Numbered from the stretch's first letter, positions 1 to 8,301 are shown. The stretch: 37,982 nt of DNA from Verrucomicrobiota bacterium (GCA_037139415.1 JBAXGN010000062.1:1-37982), one strand, 5' to 3'. Notes: generated by a model from the letters alone, not told the origin. Numbers and translations are program-made.

Positions 1-110
1 GATTTTACTGCCCCCTCCCGCCTCCCTTGGCAAGTTTAATTGCGGCTTATAGGTTAAATCGCCGGGGGCAAAAGGGCGGTGATTGAACCCTGGGGATAAG
101 CCCACCGATG

Positions 111-470
111 GGGAGCAACTCCAACGGAGTTGTGGCCGCCCGAAATCGAACCGTGGGTCGTTAAACCCGTTGTTGAAACGATGCACGGGGGAGGGAAACA
201 ATGGCCGTTGGTTAGTCCTGCCACAACTCCGTTGGAGTTGGAAAGCCCTGAACCCCATACCCAAGGTAGGTTCGCGTCCCCGATACCCCAGCGCGAACCA
301 ACCTTGGGCTGGAGGACGCAATTCCGTTGGAATTGTGGCGCGTATCCCGGTACACGATCTGCCGCAACCCGTACCGGGTAGGCGGGGAATCGGGGGCGCG
401 GAACCAGGGTAGATTGCGCCCCCTTCGCCCCCGCAACCAACCCTGGCCTTCGCTGACGCAATTCTTTCAG
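111..470. repeat. Cluster of hairpin repeats (palindromic intergenic element)
   Basis: At least five inverted repeats lie close together. Short ones have 7-bp arms around a 3-nt loop: CAACTCC/GGAGTTG at 116-132 and again at 224-240 (opposite loop orientation), and CAATTCC/GGAATTG at 319-335. Long ones alternate with them: 260-276 pairs with 292-308 over 17 positions with one mismatch (arm begins CCCAAGGT), and 403-445 forms a similar stem beginning CCAGGGT. The block 'CTGGAGGACGCAATTCC' links a long hairpin to a short one, and a degenerate copy of this junction recurs near 452-465. Open frames crossing the region overlap on both strands and look like no protein. The repeats are seen directly; that they form a dispersed family is inference. 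Confidence 0.75.
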
Positions 471-480
471 ATTTGTTTCC

Positions 481-1000
481 CCGCCTCACCCGCCGCCGAC
501 TGCGGGGTTTGATCGTAGGTAACGAGACTCAAACTTTCCGGATGGTTATTGGTTTCCCTTATTAAAATTTGAGACTTACGTCGTCTGCTACGGGGTTCGA
601 CTATGGCAACAATTCCGTCCAAACTTCGGTTCCTTCATCCTGACCATCCTGGCTTGTGTCTTGACCTGTCGGGTCCCGTTGTTTTGCCATGTCTGGCCCC
701 CATTTTTTACCCGCCATTTTTCTGCCTTCCATCTCCCATCTTCTTCACATTTTTCTGCCCGAAAATAATTCTGCAAAATCGGCTTCATTCCGCATTTGTT
801 GCTTTGCTTAATCATTCCGCAATCCGCAATCCGCATTCCGAAATCGAGTGTTCCGCATTTGAATCATTCACTTCCGGGCTGGACGGTTCTCAACGCCAAA
901 AACTTCTGGATTGTAACTGGGGGGAACTTGCGGCATACCTACTGTCAAACCTGACGTGTGCCGGTTCGACGGATGGCAGGGCAAACCGGTGGTGACGGCG
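481..1000. other. Intergenic region upstream of selC, no gene seen
   Basis: No convincing coding frame is present. Around 785-845 there are short tandem copies of ATTCCGCA / AATCCGCA (TTCCGCA, ATTCCGCAATCCGCAATCCG and so on), a low-complexity heptamer-like array. The stretch 600-780 is pyrimidine-rich on the plus strand. A promoter for selC is expected between about 880 and 990, but I could not pick a convincing -35/-10 pair. Confidence 0.5.
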
Positions 1001-1098
1001 GGAGGTGGCTGGCGGCCTGGTTGGCGCTCCTGGTCTTCAAAACCAGTGTGGGGCTCAACAAAGTCCCGGGTGGGTTCGATTCCCATCCACCTCCGCCA
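1001..1098 (+). tRNA. selC: tRNA-Sec (anticodon UCA)
   Basis: This is the selenocysteine tRNA, which decodes in-frame UGA together with SelB. The acceptor arm has 8 base pairs (1001-1008 with 1087-1094), followed by discriminator G1095 and an encoded CCA at 1096-1098. The anticodon stem 1030-1034/1042-1046 encloses the loop CTTCAAA with anticodon TCA at 1037-1039, the same loop as E. coli selC. The long variable arm pairs GGGGCT with AGTCCC around CAACAA, and the T arm carries TTCGATT. The extended acceptor and long variable arm separate it from a suppressor or Ser tRNA. It implies the genome carries selA, selB and selD elsewhere and has at least one selenoprotein. It sits 19 nt before a small membrane-protein gene. 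Confidence 0.97.
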
Positions 1099-1117
1099 AG
1101 GTTTGGTTGGTTCTGAT

Positions 1118-1474
1118 ATGCAACGCATCGCGCAACCGCCGATTAATCCCGTGCGACGGGATTCGGAGCATCATGACTTTTTGCCGGGGTTTATCCCGGC
1201 GGTTATTGGTGCGCTGCTGCTTTTCATTGGCAGCCGCCACTTGACCAGCCTGGATACCACGGCGGGCAACTCCGCCTGGGAGACGCAATTGGTGAAGGCC
1301 ATCGCGAACAGCGGACTTCAGATTGTGCCACCCGCGCCGCCGCCTGATCCCGCGTCCTTGGATGACCCGGTCAAGGCGGCCGCCGCGTTTCAGCAAATGG
1401 ACCAGCAATTTGCCCAACCATACAAACTAAAATACCGAATCAACACCGGCGCCAAGGCCGCCTGTCCCACGTGA
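1118..1474 (+). CDS. Small one-pass membrane protein, possible selenoprotein ending CPT-UGA
   Basis: Frame of 118 residues starting 19 nt after the selC CCA end. Residues 1-20 are hydrophilic, about 21-43 form one hydrophobic membrane segment, then comes a Pro-rich linker (about 70-80) and a polar tail ending in GAKAACPT. I do not recognise a named family. The frame closes on UGA at 1472-1474, directly after Cys116-Pro-Thr; if UGA is read as Sec the protein gains U, V and K and stops at UAA (1481-1483), giving a C-terminal redox motif Cys-Pro-Thr-Sec. The adjacent selC, the CxxU spacing and a stem-loop 15 nt downstream favour recoding, but an ordinary stop cannot be excluded. The polyferredoxin gene begins 45 nt downstream, so a membrane thiol/electron-transfer partnership is plausible. 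No Shine-Dalgarno is visible, and the start is chosen because it is the first ATG after the tRNA. Confidence 0.6.
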   Translation: MQRIAQPPINPVRRDSEHHDFLPGFIPAVIGALLLFIGSRHLTSLDTTAGNSAWETQLVKAIANSGLQIVPPAPPPDPASLDDPVKAAAAFQQMDQQFAQPYKLKYRINTGAKAACPT

Positions 1475-1489
1475 GTAAAGTAATCTTTT

Positions 1490-1510
1490 TCAGCCACATG
1501 GCGTGGCTGA
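1490..1510 (+). other. Stem-loop after the UGA, SECIS candidate
   Basis: TCAGCCAC pairs perfectly with GTGGCTGA (8 bp) around the 5-nt loop ATGGC. The loop begins 23 nt after the UGA, within the spacing generally seen for bacterial SECIS elements. It has no T-run after it, so it is a poor intrinsic terminator. Against it: the first two loop bases are A and U, whereas bacterial SECIS loops usually have a G there. It could instead only be an intergenic hairpin that limits ribosome access to the next start codon. Confidence 0.35.
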
Positions 1511-1519
1511 CCCTTTAAA

Positions 1520-2437
1520 ATGGATTGCCCCACCCCAGGTCCAGCCTGCCCGAGTCAAGTCACGCCGCCGGTTCCCGGCAGGAAGCGTGAATTGTTCGCC
1601 AAGCTGTTGCAGGTGCGGCATTGGGTGCAACTGGCGTTCACCGGTCTTTGGCTGGCTCCGCTGGGAGAATGGATGCAACGGGTTCCCGGCTGCGTGTTTC
1701 ATTGTTATTCCTGCCCGTGGTCATCGGTGTCCTGTCCGGTGGGGATTGCGGCGCAGTACGCCGCGTTGTTTCCGGTGGCGTTGGAAATTCCCTATCTGCT
1801 GTTGGGGGTGTTGCTGGTGGTGGCGGCGGTGAGCGGGTCGCTGGTGTGCGGGTGGGCGTGTCCGTTCGGTTTTTTGCAGGATTTATTGGGCAAACTCGTT
1901 CCACGAAAACTCCCCATGCCGGGCTGGCTGGGCTATTTTCGCTACGTGGTGCTGGTGGGATTGGTGCTGTTATGGCCGGCGATTTTGGGTTATCAGGGCA
2001 TTCCCTTTGAGCATCAAGTTGTCTCTATCTGTCGTTGGTGCCCCGCCGGAGCGCTGGAAGCGGGGGTGCCCTACTCGATCAGCAGTGTGCTGGATGGCCA
2101 TGGCTGGCTGATGAGTGGTCTCAAGACCGGCATTCTGGTGGTGTTTCTGCTGTTATCCGTGGTATTCCTGCGTCCGTGGTGCCGGATTTTCTGTCCCCTC
2201 GGCGGCTTCCTGGCACTGTTCAACCGTTTCAGTTTATTTCACTTGCAGTTCAAAGGCTCCGAATGCAAGGAATGCAACTTGTGCCGAAGCCATTGTGCGG
2301 TCGGCGTGAAAGTGGATGAAAAAATCAATGTGACCGGATGTATCCGCTGCCTGGAATGCACGCGGTGCGGCGCGGTGGATCCGGCGTTTGCACTGCCAGA
2401 GAAAGCGGCTGAGCAAGCGCATGCCGCGCCGAAATAA
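1520..2437 (+). CDS. Membrane-bound polyferredoxin, NapH/CcoG-like 4Fe-4S protein
   Basis: 305-residue multi-pass membrane protein that probably passes electrons across or along the cytoplasmic membrane. Cysteine motifs in order: C58-x3-C62-x2-C65-x6-C72 in the first loop, CGWACP (110-114), CRWCP (171-174), CRIFCP (221-225), then two ferredoxin-type motifs C249/252/255/259 and C274/277/280/283 in a cytoplasmic-like tail. The CxxxCP repeats at the ends of membrane helices are typical of the NapH/NosR-C/YccM polyferredoxin group. An in-frame stop at 1508-1510 lies just upstream, so ATG 1520 is the earliest possible start. It follows the small membrane protein by 45 nt and is likely co-transcribed with it. 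Its electron donor and acceptor are unknown. The family call is secure, the exact subfamily is not. Confidence 0.85.
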   Translation: MDCPTPGPACPSQVTPPVPGRKRELFAKLLQVRHWVQLAFTGLWLAPLGEWMQRVPGCVFHCYSCPWSSVSCPVGIAAQYAALFPVALEIPYLLLGVLLVVAAVSGSLVCGWACPFGFLQDLLGKLVPRKLPMPGWLGYFRYVVLVGLVLLWPAILGYQGIPFEHQVVSICRWCPAGALEAGVPYSISSVLDGHGWLMSGLKTGILVVFLLLSVVFLRPWCRIFCPLGGFLALFNRFSLFHLQFKGSECKECNLCRSHCAVGVKVDEKINVTGCIRCLECTRCGAVDPAFALPEKAAEQAHAAPK

Positions 2438-2475
2438 ATGGTTTCCAGCGGCAGTAATTTGATTAGACTGATTCC

Positions 2476-3756
2476 ATGATTAGAAACGCAACGAGTTGCT
2501 TGGCATGGGTGACATTTTTGTTGGTTGGTACTGGCCATTGCGGCGGCGCTGATTGGCCGGCCTGGCGTGGCCCCGCCGCCAATGGCAGCACGGCGACCGG
2601 GAATTACCCCACGCGTTGGACGCCGGAAACGGCGACTTGGAAAATTGGTTTGCCGGGCAAGGGGACTTCAACGCCGATTATGTGGCAAAACCGGATTTAT
2701 CTCACCACGCCGGCGGATGGTCAGGATGCGGTATTGGCGCTGGACCTGAGCGGTAAACAATTATGGTTGGCCAAGTTTGGGGCGGCCAGCCAGCCAAAGC
2801 ACAAGACGCTGGCATCCAGTTGCAACGCCTCGCCGATCACCGATGGCAAGGGTATTTTTGCCACGTACCGCAGCGGGCGGGTGGTGGCGCTGGAACTGGA
2901 TGGCAAGACCCGCTGGGAAATCAATTTGGACGAGCAGTTCGGGCCCGAGAAACTTTTCTGGGATCGGGGCAGTTCGCCGGTATTGACTGAGCGGGACGTT
3001 CTCCTTACGCGTATGCACCACGGAGAATCCTGGGTGGCGGGATTCGACAAGGCGACAGGCAAACAGCGGTGGTTGCAGAAACGGAATTATGAAGTGCCGT
3101 CTGAAAATGACAATGGTTATACCACCCCCCTGTTTTTCGAGTACAAAGGCCGCCAGGCATTCTTGCTATGGGGGGCGGAACACGTGACCGCTCATGCCGC
3201 CACGGATGGCGCGTTGCTGTGGTCGTGTGGCGGCTTTAATCCAAAGGGAACGATTAACTGGCCGGCCATCGCCACGCCTGTTATCCAAGGCGGCATCGCC
3301 GTGGTGCTGGTGGGCCGGGATGACCGGGGGCAGGCAGGGGTTCAGGGAATTCGGATTGACGGCAGCGGCGACGTCTCCGCCACGCACCGGGTCTGGCAGC
3401 GGGACGATCTCGGCGTGTTTTGCAGCACCCCGGTGGAGTATAAGGGCAAAGTCTATCTTTTGCGCCATCGCGGTGGAGTCGTCTGCCTCGACCCGGCTAC
3501 CGGCAAATCACTCTGGGCCGATGAGCTGCCGCGCGGGACCGGCAGTTACTATTCATCGCCAGTGATTGCCAATGGGATTTTATATGCGGCCCGCGATGAC
3601 GGCATGGTTTTTGCCGCCCGAGTGGAGGATCATTTTCAGTTGCTCGGTGAAAACCCCATGGGCGAGCGCATCGTTGCTTCGCCCGTGCCGGTTAATAATG
3701 GGCTTCTCCTTCGGGGCGACAAAAACTTGTTTTTGATTGGGGTAAAAGCGCAATAA
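2476..3756 (+). CDS. Secreted PQQ-like beta-propeller protein
   Basis: 426 residues with an N-terminal signal peptide (hydrophobic 8-20, cleavage likely near GHCGGA) followed directly by DWPAWRGP, the usual opening of PQQ-binding-like beta-propeller proteins in Planctomycetes and Verrucomicrobia. Blade repeats of the form 'V.ALD..GK..W' recur (VLALDLSGKQLWLAK, VVALELDGKTRWEI, VAGFDKATGKQRWLQ, VVCLDPATGKSLWAD), with 'SSPV' and 'TPL' blade starts. There are no obvious dehydrogenase catalytic residues, so a scaffold or BamB-like role outside the cytoplasm is as likely as an enzyme. It starts 38 nt after the polyferredoxin and may share its transcript. Its stop is 13 nt from the stop of the convergent gene. 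Confidence 0.85.
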   Translation: MIRNATSCLAWVTFLLVGTGHCGGADWPAWRGPAANGSTATGNYPTRWTPETATWKIGLPGKGTSTPIMWQNRIYLTTPADGQDAVLALDLSGKQLWLAKFGAASQPKHKTLASSCNASPITDGKGIFATYRSGRVVALELDGKTRWEINLDEQFGPEKLFWDRGSSPVLTERDVLLTRMHHGESWVAGFDKATGKQRWLQKRNYEVPSENDNGYTTPLFFEYKGRQAFLLWGAEHVTAHAATDGALLWSCGGFNPKGTINWPAIATPVIQGGIAVVLVGRDDRGQAGVQGIRIDGSGDVSATHRVWQRDDLGVFCSTPVEYKGKVYLLRHRGGVVCLDPATGKSLWADELPRGTGSYYSSPVIANGILYAARDDGMVFAARVEDHFQLLGENPMGERIVASPVPVNNGLLLRGDKNLFLIGVKAQ

Positions 3757-3769
3757 TTTCCCCGCCAGC

Positions 3770-4609
3770 TCAGCGCAATTTTCCAATGGCCGTAAGGATG
3801 CCGTGCAGCAGTGCGTGCGGATTGGGTGGACAACCGGGGATATAGATATCCACGGGAATCACCTGGTCCACCGCGCCAAGCGTGGCATAGTTCCGTCCGA
3901 AAATCCCGCCGCTACATCCGCAAGCGCCGACGGCCACCACGAGCCGGGGATCGGGGGTGGCATCGTAGGTTTTCTTCAAGGCCAATTCCATGTTGCGCGT
4001 GACTGGGCCGGTCACGAGCAGCATATCCGCATGACGCGGGGAGGCGACGAAATGAATGCCAAAGCGTTCCAAGTCGTAGATGGGGTTGTTCAAACCCACA
4101 ATCTCAACTTCGCAGCCATTGCAGGACCCGGCATCCACCTCGCGGATATGCAGGGAGCGTCCCAGCACTTTCTGGGTGCGTTCCTTCAAGGCTGCGCCAA
4201 TGGCTTGCAGCCCCTGATCCATGGCCGGGCTCGGAGTGGTGGGGCCAGACGTCAAGCTGGTCTGGGAACCATCCTTTGCCAGTGCGTATTGGGCGATTTG
4301 GTACAAGTCGGCGCGCTTGGATTTGGCCAGTTCGCAGCGATTGGTCAGGTGGATGGCCGGCTCCACCTCCGCGCACAGCCCGCAGAAAATACATTTGGCC
4401 AGATCAAAGGTCACCGTGCGGTTACCCCGGTTATCCACGCAGGCAATGGCTCCGGTGGGGCAGATGGCTGCGGCGGGGCGCGCGTCCCGCCATTGGGCAA
4501 AGGCGATTTCCGGCAGCCCGCGTGCGATGGGCGAGACTTCGGCAGGTTGCTGCGGATAATCGCTGGTAACCACGCCCACCCGGAGACTGTTGTTAAGCAC
4601 CTTAAACAT
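3770..4609 (-). CDS. Ferredoxin-domain/HycG-like small subunit fusion
   Basis: 279 residues joining two parts usually encoded separately. Residues about 30-100 are a degenerate ferredoxin domain: CPTGAI (C50) and C73-IFC-GLC79 can ligate one [4Fe-4S] cluster, while the other cluster's ligands are gone. Residues about 140-279 are the small subunit of the complex I / group 4 hydrogenase family: SCNGCE (C163, C166), GACGCSGG (C230, C232) and PGCPPNP (C260) supply the proximal cluster. The CNGCE form resembles HycG/HyfI more than NuoB. It follows the large-subunit gene by 17 nt, so the two form one transcript. No membrane subunits (HyfB/C/E/F type) are in this window. Role: cytoplasmic electron relay of a membrane oxidoreductase; donor and acceptor unknown. 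Confidence 0.8.
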   Translation of the reverse strand: MFKVLNNSLRVGVVTSDYPQQPAEVSPIARGLPEIAFAQWRDARPAAAICPTGAIACVDNRGNRTVTFDLAKCIFCGLCAEVEPAIHLTNRCELAKSKRADLYQIAQYALAKDGSQTSLTSGPTTPSPAMDQGLQAIGAALKERTQKVLGRSLHIREVDAGSCNGCEVEIVGLNNPIYDLERFGIHFVASPRHADMLLVTGPVTRNMELALKKTYDATPDPRLVVAVGACGCSGGIFGRNYATLGAVDQVIPVDIYIPGCPPNPHALLHGILTAIGKLR

Positions 4610-4626
4610 GGCGGCGGGGATGTGGG

Positions 4627-6216
4627 TTAGCGGTCATTGCCGGAATAGGAAAGGTTGAAGCTCTTGTTGACCACGGGGAAATCCGGCACGATGTTGCCGA
4701 GGATGGCCTCGCTCATGGCTGGCCAGTTTTGCAGCGACGGGTCCTTGATTTTGCAGCGTTGCAGGCGGTTGTCCGGGCCGGTGCGAATCCAATGGAAAAT
4801 CTCGCCGCGCCAGCCTTCCACGTAGCCCAAGGCCATACGGTCTGGCGGCAGGTTTTCGATTGGCTCAAACAGTTTTCCCTCCGGCAGGTTGGGGACGAGT
4901 TGGCGGAGGATGGAGATGGATTGGCCGACTTCCTCAATCCGGATTTCCATGCGGCGGGCGACATCTCCCTCGCCATAGACCGGCACATGAAAGCGCACCT
5001 GGTCATACGCGGCGTGCGGGAAGTCACGGCGCAAATCATGGTTGAAACCCGAGGCGCGCCCGGCGACACCGACAATGCCAAGATCACGCGCGATGCCCGG
5101 CTTGAGAATGCCGGTGGTTTCCAGGCGTTCACGCGTGGAGGCGGACGCCTGGATCATTTCGATCACGGCATTAAAATCAGGCTCCAACTCATCCAAAAAG
5201 CGTGTCAGGGCACGACATTGATCCGCATTGAAATCGAACCGCACGCCGCCCAATCGCGCCATGCCCCGCAAAAGGCGATTGCCCGTCAACGCCTCGTTCA
5301 GGCGCAGGGTTTTCTCCTTGAGCCGCATGGCGTGGGCATTGCCCGTCACAAAGGCCACATCGGTGGCAATTGCCCCAATGTCGGCAATATGATTATACAG
5401 GCGTTCCAGTTCAAGGCAGACGGTGCGCAACGCACGGGCCCGGGGCGGGGCATCCACGTCGGCAGCGCGTTCCACCGCATGACAAAACGCGGTGGCGTGC
5501 GCGAAGCTGGAATCACCGGAGATGCTTTCGGCCAGGCGCACGGCATGAGTGACGGGCAGGCTTTCAAAGCGTTTTTCGATGCCTTTGTGGACATAGAACA
5601 GGCGTAACTGCAGGTAGAGCACCGGTTCGCCGGCGACACTGAAAAGAAAGTGGCCCGGCTCAATGATGCCCGCATGGACCGGTCCCACCGGCACTTGGAA
5701 CACGCCTTCGCCCTCCACCGTGCGAAATTTATGGCGCTCCCCTTGAAACGGGGGAAGCTGCGTTGCCAGATCAAAGTCCTTGCGCAACGGATGGACATCC
5801 GGCCAGTCGTCATGCAAGGCGCAACGGCGGGGATTGGGATGCCCCACCAACTTCAGCCCGAACATGTCCTGGATTTCCCGTTCCTGCCAGTTGGCGGCGG
5901 GGACGGCGTTGGCCAACGAGGGGAACTCGAGATTGTCTGGTGAGACCGGCGCCTGCAAAATGAAAAAGCCGTGTGCCGAATCCACGGCGAACACGTAATT
6001 GACCAGGTACGATTTTTCCGCTTCCCGCCGATCTTCCGCGAACACGCCGACCAGGCGCGCCTCCCACTTTTTATAGAGGTAGGCGCAGATGCCGCCGACG
6101 AGGTCCATGGACACGCGGAGATAGACTTCGTTGTGCCGCGCAACGAAGGTGGATTGGAGGCGGGCGTGGAACCGGGCGGTGACGTCGTCAAAAACGGGTT
6201 GGAATGCGGCAAGCAT
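4627..6216 (-). CDS. NuoCD/HycE-like large subunit without Ni-Fe ligands
   Basis: 529 residues. The N-terminal part (about 1-160) is a NuoC-like 30-kDa domain with the EREIQDMFG signature at 112-120; the rest is a NuoD/HycE-like large-subunit domain, the architecture of HycE/HyfG. In hydrogenases the first ligand motif is E-R-x-C-G-x-C; here it reads ESISGDS (230-236), Ser at both Cys positions. The C-terminal DPCxxC reads DPSLQN (492-497), so both of those are lost too. It cannot hold a Ni-Fe centre, which places it with the energy-converting hydrogenase-related (Ehr-like) complexes or a quinone-reducing relative. It begins 25 nt after the ilvB stop. The call as a cysteine-less homologue is firm; the substrate is unknown. 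Confidence 0.85.
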   Translation of the reverse strand: MLAAFQPVFDDVTARFHARLQSTFVARHNEVYLRVSMDLVGGICAYLYKKWEARLVGVFAEDRREAEKSYLVNYVFAVDSAHGFFILQAPVSPDNLEFPSLANAVPAANWQEREIQDMFGLKLVGHPNPRRCALHDDWPDVHPLRKDFDLATQLPPFQGERHKFRTVEGEGVFQVPVGPVHAGIIEPGHFLFSVAGEPVLYLQLRLFYVHKGIEKRFESLPVTHAVRLAESISGDSSFAHATAFCHAVERAADVDAPPRARALRTVCLELERLYNHIADIGAIATDVAFVTGNAHAMRLKEKTLRLNEALTGNRLLRGMARLGGVRFDFNADQCRALTRFLDELEPDFNAVIEMIQASASTRERLETTGILKPGIARDLGIVGVAGRASGFNHDLRRDFPHAAYDQVRFHVPVYGEGDVARRMEIRIEEVGQSISILRQLVPNLPEGKLFEPIENLPPDRMALGYVEGWRGEIFHWIRTGPDNRLQRCKIKDPSLQNWPAMSEAILGNIVPDFPVVNKSFNLSYSGNDR

Positions 6217-6241
6217 ACATTCTCACGCGCCCAGGCCGCGT

Positions 6242-8122
6242 TCAGGGGCCGACGATCATATCGGCCACGGTGCGGTTGGACGGGATGAACGGCATGACGT
6301 GCTCCGTGTAAGGCACAATGACATCCAGCACGTACGGTTCATCCGCATCCAACATGCGCTGGATTGCGCCGCGCAGTTCGCTCTTGTACATCACGCGTTC
6401 GCATTTGACGTTGAACCCTTTGCAGATGGTGACGTAATCCGGGTAAATGTTGGCGCGTTTCAGCGGGTCGCCCAGGTAGGTGTGGCCGCGGCGTCCGTGG
6501 TAGAAACGGTCTTCCCATTGCACCACCATGCCCAAGTGCTGGTTGTTCAGGATGACGGCTTTGGCGTTGATCTTCTCGATGTGCGCCATCGCCAGCTCCT
6601 GCACGTTCATGAGGAAGCTGCCATCGCCATCAATGTCAATCACCTGGCGATCCGGAAAAGCCACCTTGACGCCGATGGCGGCTGGGTAACCGAAGCCCAT
6701 GGAGCCAAGGCCGCCGCTGGTGATGAACTGGCGCGGGTGCTTGCATCGGTAATATTGCCCGGCCCACATCTGATGCTGGCCGACCCCGGTGGTGATGATG
6801 GCATCGCCCTTGGTCATCTCCCACACCAGATCCACGATGTGCTGCTGCAAAATGATTTCCTTCTCCTTGCCGACCAGATGATCCTTCATGTGATCCGAAC
6901 TGACCACTTCTTCCGTCACGCGATAGGCGAAGGGCGCCTTCTTCTTCCACAGGTCAATCTGCTGGTGCCAGGCGGCGTTCTTCTTGGCGGCCACCCGCTG
7001 CTTTTGCAATACCACCAGGCGGGCTAGGGCGTGCTTGATGTCGCTTTCGATGGCGAGGTTCGCCCGGCGGTTCTTGTTGTGCTCGGAGCGGTCCACATCA
7101 ATATGAACAATGGTGCCACCCTCGCAAAAACTCTCAAATTTACCGGTGACGCGGTCATCAAAGCGGGCCGCGAAGGCCAGCAGCAAATCCGCGCCATTGG
7201 CCAGTTTGGTTACCCGTTCGGAGCCGTCCGGCAGTTTTTCCTTCTTAAATTCACCACTCACCGCCCAGTTGGCGTAGGCGGCCCCGTGCATGCCCAGCCA
7301 GCGCAGGGAGAGCGGGTGCTCTTCCGGGAAACCACCGATACCCATGAGGGTGGTGGTCACCGGGATGTTTGTCAGTTCGGCGAAAGCCAGTAATTCCTTG
7401 CTGGCGCCACCGCTGACGATGCCGCCGCCGCAATAGATCACCGGACGATCCGCCTTTTCGATCAAGTCCAGGACTTTGAGCAATTCCGCGTCCTCGGCGT
7501 TGCGCGGTCCGGGGTAGCCCGGCAAATCCAGTTTGTCCGGCCATACGGGTATGGCTTTGGCTTGCTGGATATTCTTGGGAAAATCAATCAGGATGGGGCC
7601 GGGCCGTCCGCTGGTAGCGATATGGAATGCCTCTTTTACGATGCGCGGGATATCATTGATGTCGGTGATTAGATAGCTGTGCTTCACGATCGGCAGGGTG
7701 ACGCCGAACATGTCGGTTTCCTGAAACCCGTTCCGGCCAATCATGGATTGGACCACCTGGCCGGTGATGCAAATCAGCGGGACGGAATCCATATAGGCAT
7801 CTGCCAGCGCCGTAACGAGGTTGGTGGCGCCGGGGCCGCTGGTGGTCATGCACAGCCCGGCTTTGCCGGTCGCGCGCGCGTAACCGCTGGCCGCGAAAGA
7901 ACCGCCCTGTTCGTGCCGTGGCAGGATGGTGCGAATCTGGCTGGAATGGGTCAGCGCCTGGTGCAGTTCCATGCTGGCGCCGCCCGGATAGGCAAAAATC
8001 ACCTCAACGCCCTCGCGTTCCAGGGCGGCCACAAAGATTTCACTGCCCTGCATCAGGCGGTTTTCCGGTTTCGGCGCGGGCGCCGGTTTCTGTTTCGCTT
8101 TGGTTCGGACTGTTTTGCTCAT
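6242..8122 (-). CDS. ilvB: Acetolactate synthase large subunit
   Basis: 626-residue thiamine-diphosphate enzyme that condenses two pyruvates (or pyruvate and 2-oxobutyrate) in the first common step of valine, leucine and isoleucine synthesis, in the cytoplasm. The catalytic Glu is E71 in the PRHEQGG motif. The TPP/Mg motif starts at GDGS (499) and ends at NN (526-527). The N-terminal 20 residues (K/P-rich) precede the usual domain start [15 protein letters not shown], a modest extension. No regulatory subunit gene (ilvN/ilvH) is adjacent; downstream are instead two complex I-like genes. Upstream lies a Leu/Val-rich leader peptide and an intrinsic terminator, so expression is probably controlled by transcription attenuation. 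Confidence 0.95.
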   Translation of the reverse strand: MSKTVRTKAKQKPAPAPKPENRLMQGSEIFVAALEREGVEVIFAYPGGASMELHQALTHSSQIRTILPRHEQGGSFAASGYARATGKAGLCMTTSGPGATNLVTALADAYMDSVPLICITGQVVQSMIGRNGFQETDMFGVTLPIVKHSYLITDINDIPRIVKEAFHIATSGRPGPILIDFPKNIQQAKAIPVWPDKLDLPGYPGPRNAEDAELLKVLDLIEKADRPVIYCGGGIVSGGASKELLAFAELTNIPVTTTLMGIGGFPEEHPLSLRWLGMHGAAYANWAVSGEFKKEKLPDGSERVTKLANGADLLLAFAARFDDRVTGKFESFCEGGTIVHIDVDRSEHNKNRRANLAIESDIKHALARLVVLQKQRVAAKKNAAWHQQIDLWKKKAPFAYRVTEEVVSSDHMKDHLVGKEKEIILQQHIVDLVWEMTKGDAIITTGVGQHQMWAGQYYRCKHPRQFITSGGLGSMGFGYPAAIGVKVAFPDRQVIDIDGDGSFLMNVQELAMAHIEKINAKAVILNNQHLGMVVQWEDRFYHGRRGHTYLGDPLKRANIYPDYVTICKGFNVKCERVMYKSELRGAIQRMLDADEPYVLDVIVPYTEHVMPFIPSNRTVADMIVGP

Positions 8123-8163
8123 CGCTCGATTATGTTTTGTACAACTGACGGTCGCAAGCTAAC

Positions 8164-8195
8164 AAAAAACCCACGACTGTCGCCAGCCGTGGGTT
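8164..8195 (-). terminator. Attenuator terminator in the ilvB leader
   Basis: On the minus strand AACCCACGGCTG pairs with CAGTCGTGGGTT (12 positions, one G-U) around the GNRA-type tetraloop GCGA, followed by six T (8164-8169, partly in the stem). It lies between the ilvB promoter and the ilvB start (8122), so it can only reduce ilvB transcription. The 5' arm sequence CACGGC (8186-8191) can pair instead with GCCGTG at 8232-8237 inside the leader-peptide gene, giving a candidate antiterminator. Confidence 0.85.
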
Positions 8196-8213
8196 CTTGT
8201 CGAAATCGTTCGG

Positions 8214-8291
8214 TTACGTTCGGCAAGCACGCACGGCGTCGTCGGGTACGACGACTACCAGCACCAGCAGTTGCGGAACGTTTTCGTTCAT
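8214..8291 (-). CDS. ilvB leader peptide (branched-chain attenuator)
   Basis: 25-codon reading frame beginning ATGAACGAAAAC and ending TAA. Residues 8-15 are Leu-Leu-Val-Leu-Val-Val-Val-Val, eight consecutive codons for the amino acids that ilvB helps to make, followed by Pro. This is the hallmark of leader peptides of ilv operons (E. coli ilvB and ilvG leaders are known cases). Stalling on charged-Leu or Val shortage would hold the ribosome on the codons that form the 8238-8255 hairpin and leave 8232-8237 free to pair with the terminator arm. It is too short for ordinary gene finders. The predicted transcription start lies only a few bases upstream, so it may be translated without a Shine-Dalgarno. 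Confidence 0.85.
   Translation of the reverse strand: MNENVPQLLVLVVVVPDDAVRACRT
8238..8255 (-). promoter_or_regulatory. Leader hairpin over the Val codons (pause/1:2 stem)
   Basis: GTCGTCG pairs perfectly with CGACGAC around TACC. The 5' arm is the run of Val codons in the leader peptide and the 3' arm is the two Asp codons after Pro. Position and mutual relation to the candidate antiterminator (8232-8237) fit the pause hairpin of a classical amino-acid attenuator. Folding is by eye. Confidence 0.6.
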
Positions 8292-8301
8292 TACGAGGGC
8301 T

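Noticed and set aside
54-461. Overlapping frames on both strands in the first 500 bases
   Set aside because: They cross the palindromic repeats and have no codon or protein pattern; non-coding repeat DNA is the better explanation.
1490-1510. Hairpin as a rho-independent terminator
   Set aside because: No T-run follows; the T-rich stretch lies before the stem.
4627-6216. Call as a Ni-Fe hydrogenase large subunit
   Set aside because: All four metal-binding cysteines are replaced.
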